Shown here in pieces: positions 18,472-25,564 of a DNA stretch of 55,244 nt (the stretch's first letter is position 1; each line of letters begins with the position of its first letter). Below the pieces are notes generated by a model that searched no databases, had not been told where the DNA came from, and saw only the letters and a list, made by a program, of their open reading frames with translations. The stretch spans positions 1-55,244 of the forward strand of contig JABGRQ010000119.1 in the NCBI GenBank assembly GCA_018648225.1. The letters are read 5' to 3'. The stretch is from Chloroflexota bacterium. GTDB lineage: Bacteria; Chloroflexota; Anaerolineae; Anaerolineales; UBA11858. Position numbers and translations under genes: made by a program.

Positions 18472-19866
18472 ATGAACTCCTCTGATAGTAAACTCCATTC
18501 TCTGTTGGCGCAAGACATAAGCGCCACCTTTCACAGATTCCCCGAGCATGTGCCCGTTTCCGAGCTGGCGACTGTATTGACCGGGATGGCAAATTCTGAG
18601 GGGGGCAGCGTGCTTTTAGGCGTTCATCCGCAAAGTGGAACTCCGCAAGGGTTGCGCGATATTCAGGGTTTGCTTGACCGAATTTTCCAGGCGGCGCTAT
18701 TGGTCTCGCCGTCGTTGGTGCTGCCCATGCCGCAGATCGAATCTGTGGGGGATGCAACCATTATGCGAATTACGGTTCCTCCGGGATTGCCACATGCCTA
18801 CCATTACGAAGGACGTTATCTCACTCGCCGGGGGACGCGCACCGATCCGCTGACTCCGCAACGTTTGCGTGCCCTGATGATGGAGCGGGGTGCCATCCAG
18901 TTTGAGGCTCAAACCCCTGAGAATGCCACGCTGGACGATCTGGATTTTGAGTTGGTTGCCGCCTATCGAGAAACATTGGGTTTGCCCCCGGAGGACGCTC
19001 TGGAAGGGCTGCTTTCCCGACGCGGTTGCCTATATTCTTTGGATGGGCAGTTACGACCGGCCTATGCTGCATTGCTACTTTTTGGCCGACATCCTCAACA
19101 GTGGGTTCCCAGCGCAACCATTCTGGCGGCTCGTTTTTCCGGTGTGGCGATTTCAGATCAATTTGTAAAGCAAGAGATACGCGGCACACTGCCGCAGCAA
19201 TTGAATCGGGCAGAGAATTTTGTGCGCGATCAAGTGCGCAGCGTGGCGCGTTTGGTGGGGATGCAGCGTACTGAAACCCCGGAATACCCCCTGGAAGCCG
19301 TGCGAGAGTTGCTGGTCAATGCCGTGGCGCATCGCGACTACAATCAGCAGGGCGATAGCATTCATCTGCATATTTTTGCCGATCGGTTGGAAGTTCACTC
19401 CCCCGGCGGTTTGCCCGGCCCGGTAAATATGGCGAATCTACTGGAAGCGCGGTTCTCGCGCAATGCCGTTATCGCCCAGGTGCTTTCGGATTTGGGGTAT
19501 GTGGAGCGTTTGGGGTATGGCCTGAATCGCGTGGTTGCCGTAATGCGCCAAAATCACTTGCCGGAACCGCAGTTTGAAGAGATCGGTGGTACCTTTCGGG
19601 TGCGGCTAGCCTCGGCTACGGATGGTGCTATGGATGAATCGTCGATATCCGATTTGGCGCGCTACACGGAAATTGAACTCAATCTACGACAGGAACAGGC
19701 CATTGGCTATCTGGTTTCGCACAAACGCCTCACGAGTAGCGCCTATCAGAAACTCTGCCCGGATGTCTCGCCAGAAACCCTGCGCCGCGATCTGGTCGAT
19801 TTAGTAGATAAGGGGATATTGCTAAAGATGGGGACAAAGCGGGGGACGTATTATATTTTGAAATGA
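18472..19866 (+). CDS. AlbA_2 (Schlafen-like)/GHKL-ATPase/winged-helix regulator
   Basis: A 464-residue cytoplasmic protein of the putative transcriptional regulator family often mislabelled RecG-like. Residues about 15-125 are an AlbA_2 domain (ATVLTGMANSEGGSVLLGV). A linker follows, then from about 260 a GHKL ATPase-like C-terminal module (EAVRELLVNAVAHRDYNQ, with the N-box Asn-Ala...His-Arg-Asp, and LEVHSPGGLPGPV). The last ~60 residues form a winged helix (LTSSAYQKLCPDVSPETLRRDLVDL). Relatives are thought to act as DNA-binding regulators, and some neighbour defence or stress genes. None of the adjacent genes points to a target. The -10 box sits 6 bases before the ATG. Confidence 0.8.
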   Translation: MNSSDSKLHSLLAQDISATFHRFPEHVPVSELATVLTGMANSEGGSVLLGVHPQSGTPQGLRDIQGLLDRIFQAALLVSPSLVLPMPQIESVGDATIMRITVPPGLPHAYHYEGRYLTRRGTRTDPLTPQRLRALMMERGAIQFEAQTPENATLDDLDFELVAAYRETLGLPPEDALEGLLSRRGCLYSLDGQLRPAYAALLLFGRHPQQWVPSATILAARFSGVAISDQFVKQEIRGTLPQQLNRAENFVRDQVRSVARLVGMQRTETPEYPLEAVRELLVNAVAHRDYNQQGDSIHLHIFADRLEVHSPGGLPGPVNMANLLEARFSRNAVIAQVLSDLGYVERLGYGLNRVVAVMRQNHLPEPQFEEIGGTFRVRLASATDGAMDESSISDLARYTEIELNLRQEQAIGYLVSHKRLTSSAYQKLCPDVSPETLRRDLVDLVDKGILLKMGTKRGTYYILK

Positions 19867-19894
19867 GTTTCGGGTTACAGGTTAATGATTGTCT

Positions 19895-19975
19895 AAAAAT
19901 GACTTCCCGAAAAATTGGTTCAATCTGTGCAAATTGTTGCTCATTCCCCAAGTCATTTTCAGATTGAACCAATTT
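19895..19975. repeat. Interleaved inverted repeats between convergent genes
   Basis: Two inverted-repeat pairs overlap in order A-B-A'-B'. A is AAAATGACTT (19895-19905) with A' at 19950-19959. B is AAATTGGTTCAATCTG (19912-19927) with a perfect 16-base B' at 19960-19975. The topology is that of a pseudoknot, or of two alternative hairpins. There is no T-run. It sits in the 128-base gap between convergent genes and may terminate both. Confidence 0.65.
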
Positions 19976-19994
19976 AGCTAACAGATTTTTACCA

Positions 19995-20807
19995 TCAACC
20001 CTTACACAGCGCATACATCCGCGGCACATCGCGTGCGATAACGCTGGAATCGCTATTGGCTGCGAAAAAGGGGTGTCCATCGCCGCCATATTCATAGGCT
20101 AACAAATGGGGTTTCTCCCAACCTTCATTTTGAATGCCTGCCATTACCCATTCCAGCCAGGGCCAATCCTCATCGAGTGCGGGCAGGTGATCCATTAAAT
20201 GTCCGCCGCCGAGGTCGTGCAGGCCAGTGAAATGTAACTCGCGGAGTTGTTCCAGAGGGAGCGCGCGCATATAATCTTTGGCATCCAAACCAAGGGTGTC
20301 GGCGCTGATGCGGGCATGCGAGATGTCGAGCAACAGACCGCAACCATGATTCTCGATGACCTCGCTGATTACCTCGGGCAGGATACAGGTTCGAATGACA
20401 TGCTCCTCACCGAAGTGGTAGGGTACATTTTCCACGATCACGCGCTCCGGGCCAAATCGCGATACAACTGCACCCACATCGGCGTGTAAATTCGCCATTA
20501 TTTGCTCATCATCTGCCAATGAGGGGTAATCACAGTTGAAGGGCAAACCATCGCGCTTGTCGGCAGCCAGATGCAGGTTGACGTAGTGCGTTGACGTGGT
20601 TTCCAGAAAAGTTTCGATTTCGCCCCAATCTGTTTTGTGCAGTTGACCTGTTCCGGCGCGCAAGTTGAAATGCACGGCAACCGGGCGATACGCTTCGGCT
20701 TTAGCGATCATCTCCGGCCAGGGTGGAGTTTTGAAAAAATCAATCTCAATTGAGCCAGCAGCGACCAGCGCCACAGCCTGTGGGGAGTAGTTGATGGCGA
20801 AATCCAT
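19995..20807 (-). CDS. DUF692/MNIO-like TIM-barrel protein
   Basis: A 270-residue TIM-barrel protein that resembles DUF692, now called multinuclear non-heme iron-dependent oxidative enzymes (MNIO). Putative metal ligands are His in VHFNLRAG and LHLAADK, Glu in VIVENVPYHF (about residue 123), Asp and His in GLLLDISHARIS (about 158-166), His in ELHFTGLHD (about 190), DHLPALDED, and Glu in LAYEYGGDGH near 245. The ENVP and LLLDISHA blocks match the family better than ordinary xylose-isomerase-like epimerases, but that alternative remains. Characterised MNIOs modify Cys, Asp or other residues in ribosomal peptides; no precursor peptide is evident here. The ATG abuts the SDR stop codon with zero spacing, so the two are co-expressed. 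Confidence 0.62.
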   Translation of the reverse strand: MDFAINYSPQAVALVAAGSIEIDFFKTPPWPEMIAKAEAYRPVAVHFNLRAGTGQLHKTDWGEIETFLETTSTHYVNLHLAADKRDGLPFNCDYPSLADDEQIMANLHADVGAVVSRFGPERVIVENVPYHFGEEHVIRTCILPEVISEVIENHGCGLLLDISHARISADTLGLDAKDYMRALPLEQLRELHFTGLHDLGGGHLMDHLPALDEDWPWLEWVMAGIQNEGWEKPHLLAYEYGGDGHPFFAANSDSSVIARDVPRMYALCKG

Positions 20808-21596
20808 TTACAAGGCCGATTTTGCCATGCCGCCGTCGAACATGATAGCCTGACCATGAATAAAGGATGCCGCCGGGGAAGCCAGCCAGGCCACGGTGCG
20901 CCCGAATTCTTCGGTTGTACCCATGCGCCCCAGAGGGACTTGTTTGACAAGTTCGGCAGTGATTTCTTCTACTGCTCTACCGCTGCGAGTGGCGCGGTCA
21001 TTCATCAATTGTTCTACGCGTTCGGTCCAGGTGTAAGTGGGATTAATTGTGTTGACGCGGATTCCCTTTGGGCCAAGTTCGTTCGCCAGCGATTTGAATA
21101 GGCCAATTACGGCCATGCGCAGCGAATTGGAGAGAATCAGATTATCGATGGGCTGCTTAACTGAAACCGATTGCGCAGCGATGATACTGCCCTCGCCGCG
21201 CGCAATCATATGCGGCACAACCGCGTAGCACAGGCGCACGGCGCTCATCAAGGTCAGGTTGCAGGCAGCTTCCCAATCTTCAGGTTTGAGCGAAAGAAAA
21301 TTGCCCGGTGGCGGGCCGCCCGCATTGACAAAGAGAATATCAATTTGTCCAAACTGCTCGAGGGTGGCGTTCACCAATTCGTCAATATGGCTTTGCTGGG
21401 CAATATCACCGCGCAGGGTGATGACTTGTGCGTTAGTTTCGGCGCGAATTTCTGCCGCGGCGCTTTCGATGGCTTCGCTGCGGGCGCTCATCGCGATATG
21501 CGCGCCTTCGCGGGCCAGCGCCAACGCGGTGGCTTTGCCAAGACCTTTTGATGCGGCGGTGACGACGGCGACTTTGCCGTTAAGTTCAAGATCCAT
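20808..21596 (-). CDS. SDR-family oxidoreductase with atypical active site
   Basis: A 262-residue short-chain dehydrogenase/reductase-like protein. The NAD(P)-binding motif is TAASKGLGKATALALA (residues 13-28), and the NAG motif is present (LFVNAGGPPPG, about 88-98). The catalytic Tyr-x-x-x-Lys of classical SDRs is replaced by Ser-Asn-Ser-Leu-Arg (LILSNSLRMAVIGLFK, about 155-170). This replacement is typical of a known divergent BKR-like subgroup, so it is family-wide and not a local mutation. Activity is uncertain. The start has AAGGAGGTATT immediately upstream. It is the first gene of a two-gene operon with the DUF692/MNIO-like gene. Confidence 0.87.
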   Translation of the reverse strand: MDLELNGKVAVVTAASKGLGKATALALAREGAHIAMSARSEAIESAAAEIRAETNAQVITLRGDIAQQSHIDELVNATLEQFGQIDILFVNAGGPPPGNFLSLKPEDWEAACNLTLMSAVRLCYAVVPHMIARGEGSIIAAQSVSVKQPIDNLILSNSLRMAVIGLFKSLANELGPKGIRVNTINPTYTWTERVEQLMNDRATRSGRAVEEITAELVKQVPLGRMGTTEEFGRTVAWLASPAASFIHGQAIMFDGGMAKSAL

Positions 21597-21681
21597 AATA
21601 CCTCCTTGTATTATTTGTATATTAGAGTTGTTCCCAAATAATTACCATTTTGGCATCCCCCGCTTTCGGCGGAGAAAAGTC

Positions 21682-21732
21682 AAAAAAAGGGTGTGCATGG
21701 GGTGCGCAGCACCCCATGCACACCCTTTTTTT
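21682..21732 (-). terminator. 24-base perfect hairpin downstream of mltG
   Basis: AAAAAAAGGGTGTGCATGGG...CCCATGCACACCCTTTTTTT forms a perfect 24-base stem with a 3-base loop. It ends in T-runs on both strands, so it can terminate mltG on the minus strand and anything read the other way. Confidence 0.85.
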
Positions 21733-21735
21733 TGA

Positions 21736-21836
21736 AATCTTGATTGCGAATGCGCTAGCCTGAGCAATCAAGATTATTCAGAAACAGGTCTTATGTATCC
21801 GCGCAAATCCGTCAAATTTGCGTCATCCGCGTTCTA
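21736..21836. repeat. Secondary inverted repeat and GCGCAAATCCGTCAAATTTGCG motif
   Basis: AATCTTGATTGC (21736-21747) pairs with GCAATCAAGATT (21764-21775) across 16 bases. Immediately after, a palindromic CGCAAAT...ATTTGCG sequence flanked by ATCCGCG copies occupies 21797-21836. No coding content. This looks like repeat debris downstream of mltG. Confidence 0.45.
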
Positions 21837-21840
21837 TATT

Positions 21841-22935
21841 TTAGGGGCATGCATTATTGACGTGTTCATCAAATGTCTCAGCGAATAGATGTCTCCCAGA
21901 GCCGTCACAGGTGGCGCGGAAATAATAGTACGGTGTCTGCGCGGGGAAAGCCGCCGCCCGCAACGCATTGATGCCGGGGTTGGCAATCGGGCCTGGGGGC
22001 AGGCCGGGGTAACGATAGGTGTTATACGGGGAATCGAATTGCAAGTCAGCGAGTGAAATGGGGTTGGTCCACCAGGTATTTTGAGTCGGATTGAACCCTA
22101 CGGCGTATTGCACGGTGGGATCCGCATCCAGATTCATGCCAATCGCCAGTCGATTGAGGAATACTGATGCGATCAGCGGCATTTCATCGACTACCACGGC
22201 TTCGCGTTCGATGATCGATGCCAGGGTGACAGCCTGTATTACCGCGAGACCTTGTTGGGCGTAGCCGTCGCGCATTTCGGCGGTGACGGTTTGCTCGAAG
22301 GCTTGAGTGAGCACATGCAGTAGATCGTCAACGCTTGTGTCGCGGGGGAGTTGGTACGTGCCGGGGAAGAGCATCCCTTCGAGGGCGGCGGCCTGCGCTG
22401 TGCTAATAAAGGCCTCGGGGTCAGTAACCAACCCCGAGGTCGGCAATGCCGCGCTAATCTCTTCCAGTCGCCATCCGGCCAGAATTACTAAAGTCGCATC
22501 GCCTGGATTTGGATCTCTCAAAGCGTAGGCAATTTCCACCGCGGTATTGGCTGGGCTAAGCGTATAACCACCTGCCTGGATTTGGGTATCCAATCCACTA
22601 TACATCAAAAAAACGCTAAAGGCTGACGCGTTGCGGATGATACCCTGGCTTTGCAAGCGCTCTGCGATACTGAGCGGCGATTCGCCCAGCGCAATATGAA
22701 AGTTCTGCGGTTCGGCCTGGGGGTTGGCTGGCAGGTTCAGATCTTCGTTGTATTGCAGCAAGCGCAGCGAGAGTGAAATACGGCTGAGCGGGCCAAGTTG
22801 CGGAGCCGGTGTGCCATAGGCTGTGATGATCTGGTGCGAGAGATTTATTTGGGCAAAAATGAATATAGCCAAGCCCAGGGCGGCGGCGACCAATACCGGG
22901 ACGAAGATGAGCGCGCAGGAGCGAGATCGGTTCAT
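21841..22935 (-). CDS. mltG: Endolytic murein transglycosylase
   Basis: A 364-residue MltG/YceG, anchored by one N-terminal helix (about 8-30), which cleaves nascent glycan strands outside the membrane and sets their length. A LysM-like region comes first (HIALGESPLSIAERLQSQGI). The catalytic core follows: LEGMLFPGTYQLP near 185, the catalytic Glu in LASIIEREAV near 235, and SPYNTYRYPGLPPGPI near 305. A C-terminal Cys pair (CDGSGRH...NNACP) is probably solvent exposed. It follows ruvX without a gap. A strong hairpin terminator lies 109 bases beyond its stop. Confidence 0.95.
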   Translation of the reverse strand: MNRSRSCALIFVPVLVAAALGLAIFIFAQINLSHQIITAYGTPAPQLGPLSRISLSLRLLQYNEDLNLPANPQAEPQNFHIALGESPLSIAERLQSQGIIRNASAFSVFLMYSGLDTQIQAGGYTLSPANTAVEIAYALRDPNPGDATLVILAGWRLEEISAALPTSGLVTDPEAFISTAQAAALEGMLFPGTYQLPRDTSVDDLLHVLTQAFEQTVTAEMRDGYAQQGLAVIQAVTLASIIEREAVVVDEMPLIASVFLNRLAIGMNLDADPTVQYAVGFNPTQNTWWTNPISLADLQFDSPYNTYRYPGLPPGPIANPGINALRAAAFPAQTPYYYFRATCDGSGRHLFAETFDEHVNNACP

Positions 22936-23355
22936 TTAGTCTTTGGGGGTGTGAGCAGTGAGATAAGACTGCAATATGATCGCAGCGGCGAGATCGTCAA
23001 GGTGGCCGCTGCGTTTTTGGCGGCTGACGCCCATTATGCGCCGCGTTTGTTGCGCGGCCTGTGTGCTGTGGCTTTCGTCCCAAAAAACCAGCGGAATCTG
23101 GGTTTGGGCGCGGATCGCCCCAGCGAGACGCGCGGCGCGGCGCCCCTCGATGGTGGGCTGGCCGTCTTCGTCAATGCTTTGCCCCATTACGATCAGCCCA
23201 ATATAATGCTCTTGGGCAAGCCGGACGATGGCGGCGGCATCGTTGGCGCGGGCGGTATGCCGAAGAATAGTCAATGGTGAAGCAATCGTGCCACTGGGAT
23301 CGCTGATGGCAATGCCGATATTTTTTTCGCCGGGATCAATCGCCAGAATACGCAT
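22936..23355 (-). CDS. ruvX: RuvX/YqgF-type putative Holliday junction resolvase / pre-16S rRNA nuclease
   Basis: A 139-residue RNase-H-fold nuclease of the YqgF family, which matures the 16S rRNA 5' end in E. coli. Acidic active-site residues are in ILAIDPGEKNIGIAISD (residues 3-19), VFWDESHSTQ (about 98) and the C-terminal HLDDLAAAIILQSYL. The conserved VMGQSIDEDG loop is present. I chose the ATG at 23355, which gives the normal start; a GTG at 23370 would add five residues and overlap the upstream gene. It is an operon member between the baseplate-J-like gene and mltG. Confidence 0.93.
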   Translation of the reverse strand: MRILAIDPGEKNIGIAISDPSGTIASPLTILRHTARANDAAAIVRLAQEHYIGLIVMGQSIDEDGQPTIEGRRAARLAGAIRAQTQIPLVFWDESHSTQAAQQTRRIMGVSRQKRSGHLDDLAAAIILQSYLTAHTPKD

Positions 23356-23359
23356 ATCG

Positions 23360-24889
23360 TCAGCGGTCACTACTCACGGTAATACGGAAAGGCAAAACAG
23401 GTATGCGCGGCCACCAACCGGGGTTGATTTGGATCGATGAATCGGCGGCCAGAGTGAGTTCATTGTTGAGGTTGGCCTGTGCTGCCTCAGGTGGCAGGCC
23501 AATGGTCAGGTTAACGACTTGGTCGGGGTCAAGTTGCGCCTGTACCTGCCATTCGGCGCGCATATCCCATTGGGCGCTTTGGTTATTTTCACTGACAGGC
23601 GTGCTCAAATTGCGGATGCGCAAGGTGGCCGGATCGGGAGCAAATTGTGCGGGCAGATTGGTTTCCAGCGCCGCGCGCGCCAATTCGAGCAGATCGGCAT
23701 TGGCGACATAAAGTACCTCAAATTCGAGTTCCAGCACCAATTGAAGTTGGTCAGTTGGAGATGGTTCTGCCGGAGTATATTTTGTTTCGAGCGTGGTTTT
23801 TAGCACCGGCTCCATGCTAATAATGATGTCGTCCTCACCCAATTGGGCGGCCATTTCTTCCAGTGCGTTGACCGCCAGGGTTTTATAAAGGGTTTCATGC
23901 AGTTCAATATAGTCGCCTTCGGCGGGCGCTGGCGCGTTGCGCTGGGTTCCGCCGAAGGTGGCCTGGGGATTGGTTACGGTCAGGTTTAGCCCTAACTGAC
24001 CTTCGATAGCGAGGATACTCCCGGCAGGCACATTGCTGTCTGTGCCGGGGTTCGTGGCTGTTATTGGCACTCGCACGCCTTCTTCGCCGGGCGGGACGCT
24101 GGTTGCCGCGCTGGTTTCAAAACGGATCGGTGGGTCATCGAGCGTGCTGACGGACAGGCCTGCACTCACGGGGATGGTTTGTTCGGTCAGGTTGATGAAA
24201 AGCACTTCTCCGCTGGCAAGTTTGTCAGGGATGGGGATATTCCCGCTGGTGGGCAGGCTGCCACGTCCCTCGACGATAATGGACTGCCAACGGGCGGGCA
24301 CCACGCCGGAGAGATCCACGCGCTCGGCCTCGGGGTTGGCTGCCACCGAGATCGTCAATTTTTCCGTCTGGGTTTGTGGTGTGAGCGAGATGGTCGCGCT
24401 GGGCGTCAGCAGGGCTGCAATTGCCAGTACGCTTAGCACCCCCAGGGTAAAAGCCAGTAAACGGATGACTGGATGCTGCAACCAGCGCGATGTAGCCGGA
24501 TGAGCCAGATCACGCAATCGAGTAAAGTTGAGCGGAATACGCCGTCTACGCCAAATATCGGGTGATTGGCGACGGACTGTCAGGGGTAATTCGCGCGCTC
24601 GACGGTCGGGTCGCCAGTGGCTTTTCTCGGCTTGGCGAATGCTGCTGTACAGCGGAATACCCAGGTTTTGAGCGTATAAGCGAATATCGGGATCGCGCAC
24701 CACCAGAGCTAATTGTGAACCCAGTTCGGCGCTGTGACGTTTGAGCAGCATCAAATCCAGCGGGCGGCTGAGCACGCGCCCGCGGGCAGGCCAGATCAAC
24801 AAGATGCGCGCCGTCTGGCCCCAACCCATTTTGTCCTTGGCGGAGTAAATATCGTCATAGGGATCAAGCTGGATGATTTGCGTTTTCAT
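23360..24889 (-). CDS. Baseplate-J-like single-pass membrane protein
   Basis: A 509-residue protein with a cytoplasmic N-terminal ~140 residues rich in Arg. That part includes a DUF-like alpha/beta segment (ILLIWPARGRVLSRPLDLML). One membrane helix follows at about 146-168 (LLAFTLGVLSVLAIAALLTP), then a large extracytoplasmic beta-rich region. Segments such as VPITATNPGTDSNVPAGSI match the baseplate J/gp47 fold as it occurs in non-phage Chloroflexota proteins. No other phage genes are near, so an envelope role is more likely than a tail role. Its place between alaS and ruvX-mltG suggests function with cell-wall synthesis; that is inference. Confidence 0.7.
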   Translation of the reverse strand: MKTQIIQLDPYDDIYSAKDKMGWGQTARILLIWPARGRVLSRPLDLMLLKRHSAELGSQLALVVRDPDIRLYAQNLGIPLYSSIRQAEKSHWRPDRRARELPLTVRRQSPDIWRRRRIPLNFTRLRDLAHPATSRWLQHPVIRLLAFTLGVLSVLAIAALLTPSATISLTPQTQTEKLTISVAANPEAERVDLSGVVPARWQSIIVEGRGSLPTSGNIPIPDKLASGEVLFINLTEQTIPVSAGLSVSTLDDPPIRFETSAATSVPPGEEGVRVPITATNPGTDSNVPAGSILAIEGQLGLNLTVTNPQATFGGTQRNAPAPAEGDYIELHETLYKTLAVNALEEMAAQLGEDDIIISMEPVLKTTLETKYTPAEPSPTDQLQLVLELEFEVLYVANADLLELARAALETNLPAQFAPDPATLRIRNLSTPVSENNQSAQWDMRAEWQVQAQLDPDQVVNLTIGLPPEAAQANLNNELTLAADSSIQINPGWWPRIPVLPFRITVSSDR

Positions 24890-24891
24890 AC

Positions 24892-25398
24892 TCAGGTGGG
24901 TTTATGCCTCAGCGCTTTGCTTGTGATATAAACTCCCCCGACCAATGTGGTAATACCAAGCAGGATCAGAAAGCCCTTATTAACCAGCAAGTAGGTGAGC
25001 GCGCCTCCTATCAGAATAAGAATAATCCCCAAAGGCAAGCCCAGGCGGTTTTTTGGTTTTTGGACCTTCGAGAGTTGGTTGCTTTGAATATTAACGAGAA
25101 AATCGTGCGCTTTTTTCCAATTCCAGCCAGTGCGCAGGCAAATATCGTAGAGAATATCATCACTATCTCTGAGCTTTGCAATGCTGTCTGTCACAAACGT
25201 GGTGAGGGCTTGCTCATCAATATTAATTTCAGCCTTGAAGGGTGCGACGGCAAATTCGGCAATGATGCTATCCACAAAGCGCGCTAGCATCGCTTCGGGG
25301 GCCTTCATTGCCTGGTGTAATTCCGCGACAATTTGATCCCGCGAGTGATTATTTCGGATCCGTTCGAGTACAAAATCGGTGGCCTGTTGTTTTTCCAT
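24892..25398 (-). CDS. Small two-helix membrane protein of unknown function
   Basis: A 168-residue protein I do not recognise. Residues 1-105 are soluble, mostly helical, with two similar helical units (ATDFVLERIRNNHSRDQIVAEL and LTTFVTDSIAKLRDSDD). A basic linker is followed by two adjacent membrane helices at about 120-137 and 139-158, and the protein ends KALRHKPT. It starts the operon with the baseplate-J-like gene, ruvX and mltG; the next gene starts 2 bases downstream. A good promoter is seen with its -10 box 9 bases before the ATG. A role in envelope assembly is guesswork from context. Confidence 0.8.
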   Translation of the reverse strand: MEKQQATDFVLERIRNNHSRDQIVAELHQAMKAPEAMLARFVDSIIAEFAVAPFKAEINIDEQALTTFVTDSIAKLRDSDDILYDICLRTGWNWKKAHDFLVNIQSNQLSKVQKPKNRLGLPLGIILILIGGALTYLLVNKGFLILLGITTLVGGVYITSKALRHKPT

Positions 25399-25407
25399 GT
25401 TGGGTTT

Positions 25408-25436
25408 ATTGTAGTGTAGGGCGCGTGCAATCGCAA
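25408..25436 (-). promoter_or_regulatory. Promoter of the ruvX-mltG operon, leaderless architecture
   Basis: On the minus strand TTGCGA (25431-25436) and TACAAT (25408-25413) are separated by 17 bases. The -10 box ends 9 bases before the ATG at 25398 and no Shine-Dalgarno is present. Confidence 0.62.
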
Positions 25437-25454
25437 GGTGGGAAAAATGAATCT

Positions 25455-25540
25455 CAGGTGACAGTCTCTTGAAAACAGTCCCTAACTGCGTTTTCTAGCC
25501 AAACTCAGAATTGTCCCAATCCTACAGAGACTGTCACCTG
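25455..25540. repeat. Widely spaced perfect inverted repeat downstream of alaS
   Basis: CAGGTGACAGTCTCT (25455-25469) and AGAGACTGTCACCTG (25526-25540) are perfect 15-base inverted copies 56 bases apart. The inner sequence has no open frame and no T-run follows. The element sits 24 bases beyond the alaS stop. Confidence 0.6.
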
Positions 25541-25564
25541 CATCTCTCGCCGTGAATAATTTAC

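Noticed and set aside
23360-24889. Prophage tail (baseplate J) remnant
   Set aside because: No other phage genes are present; the protein has a single membrane helix and sits in a housekeeping operon.
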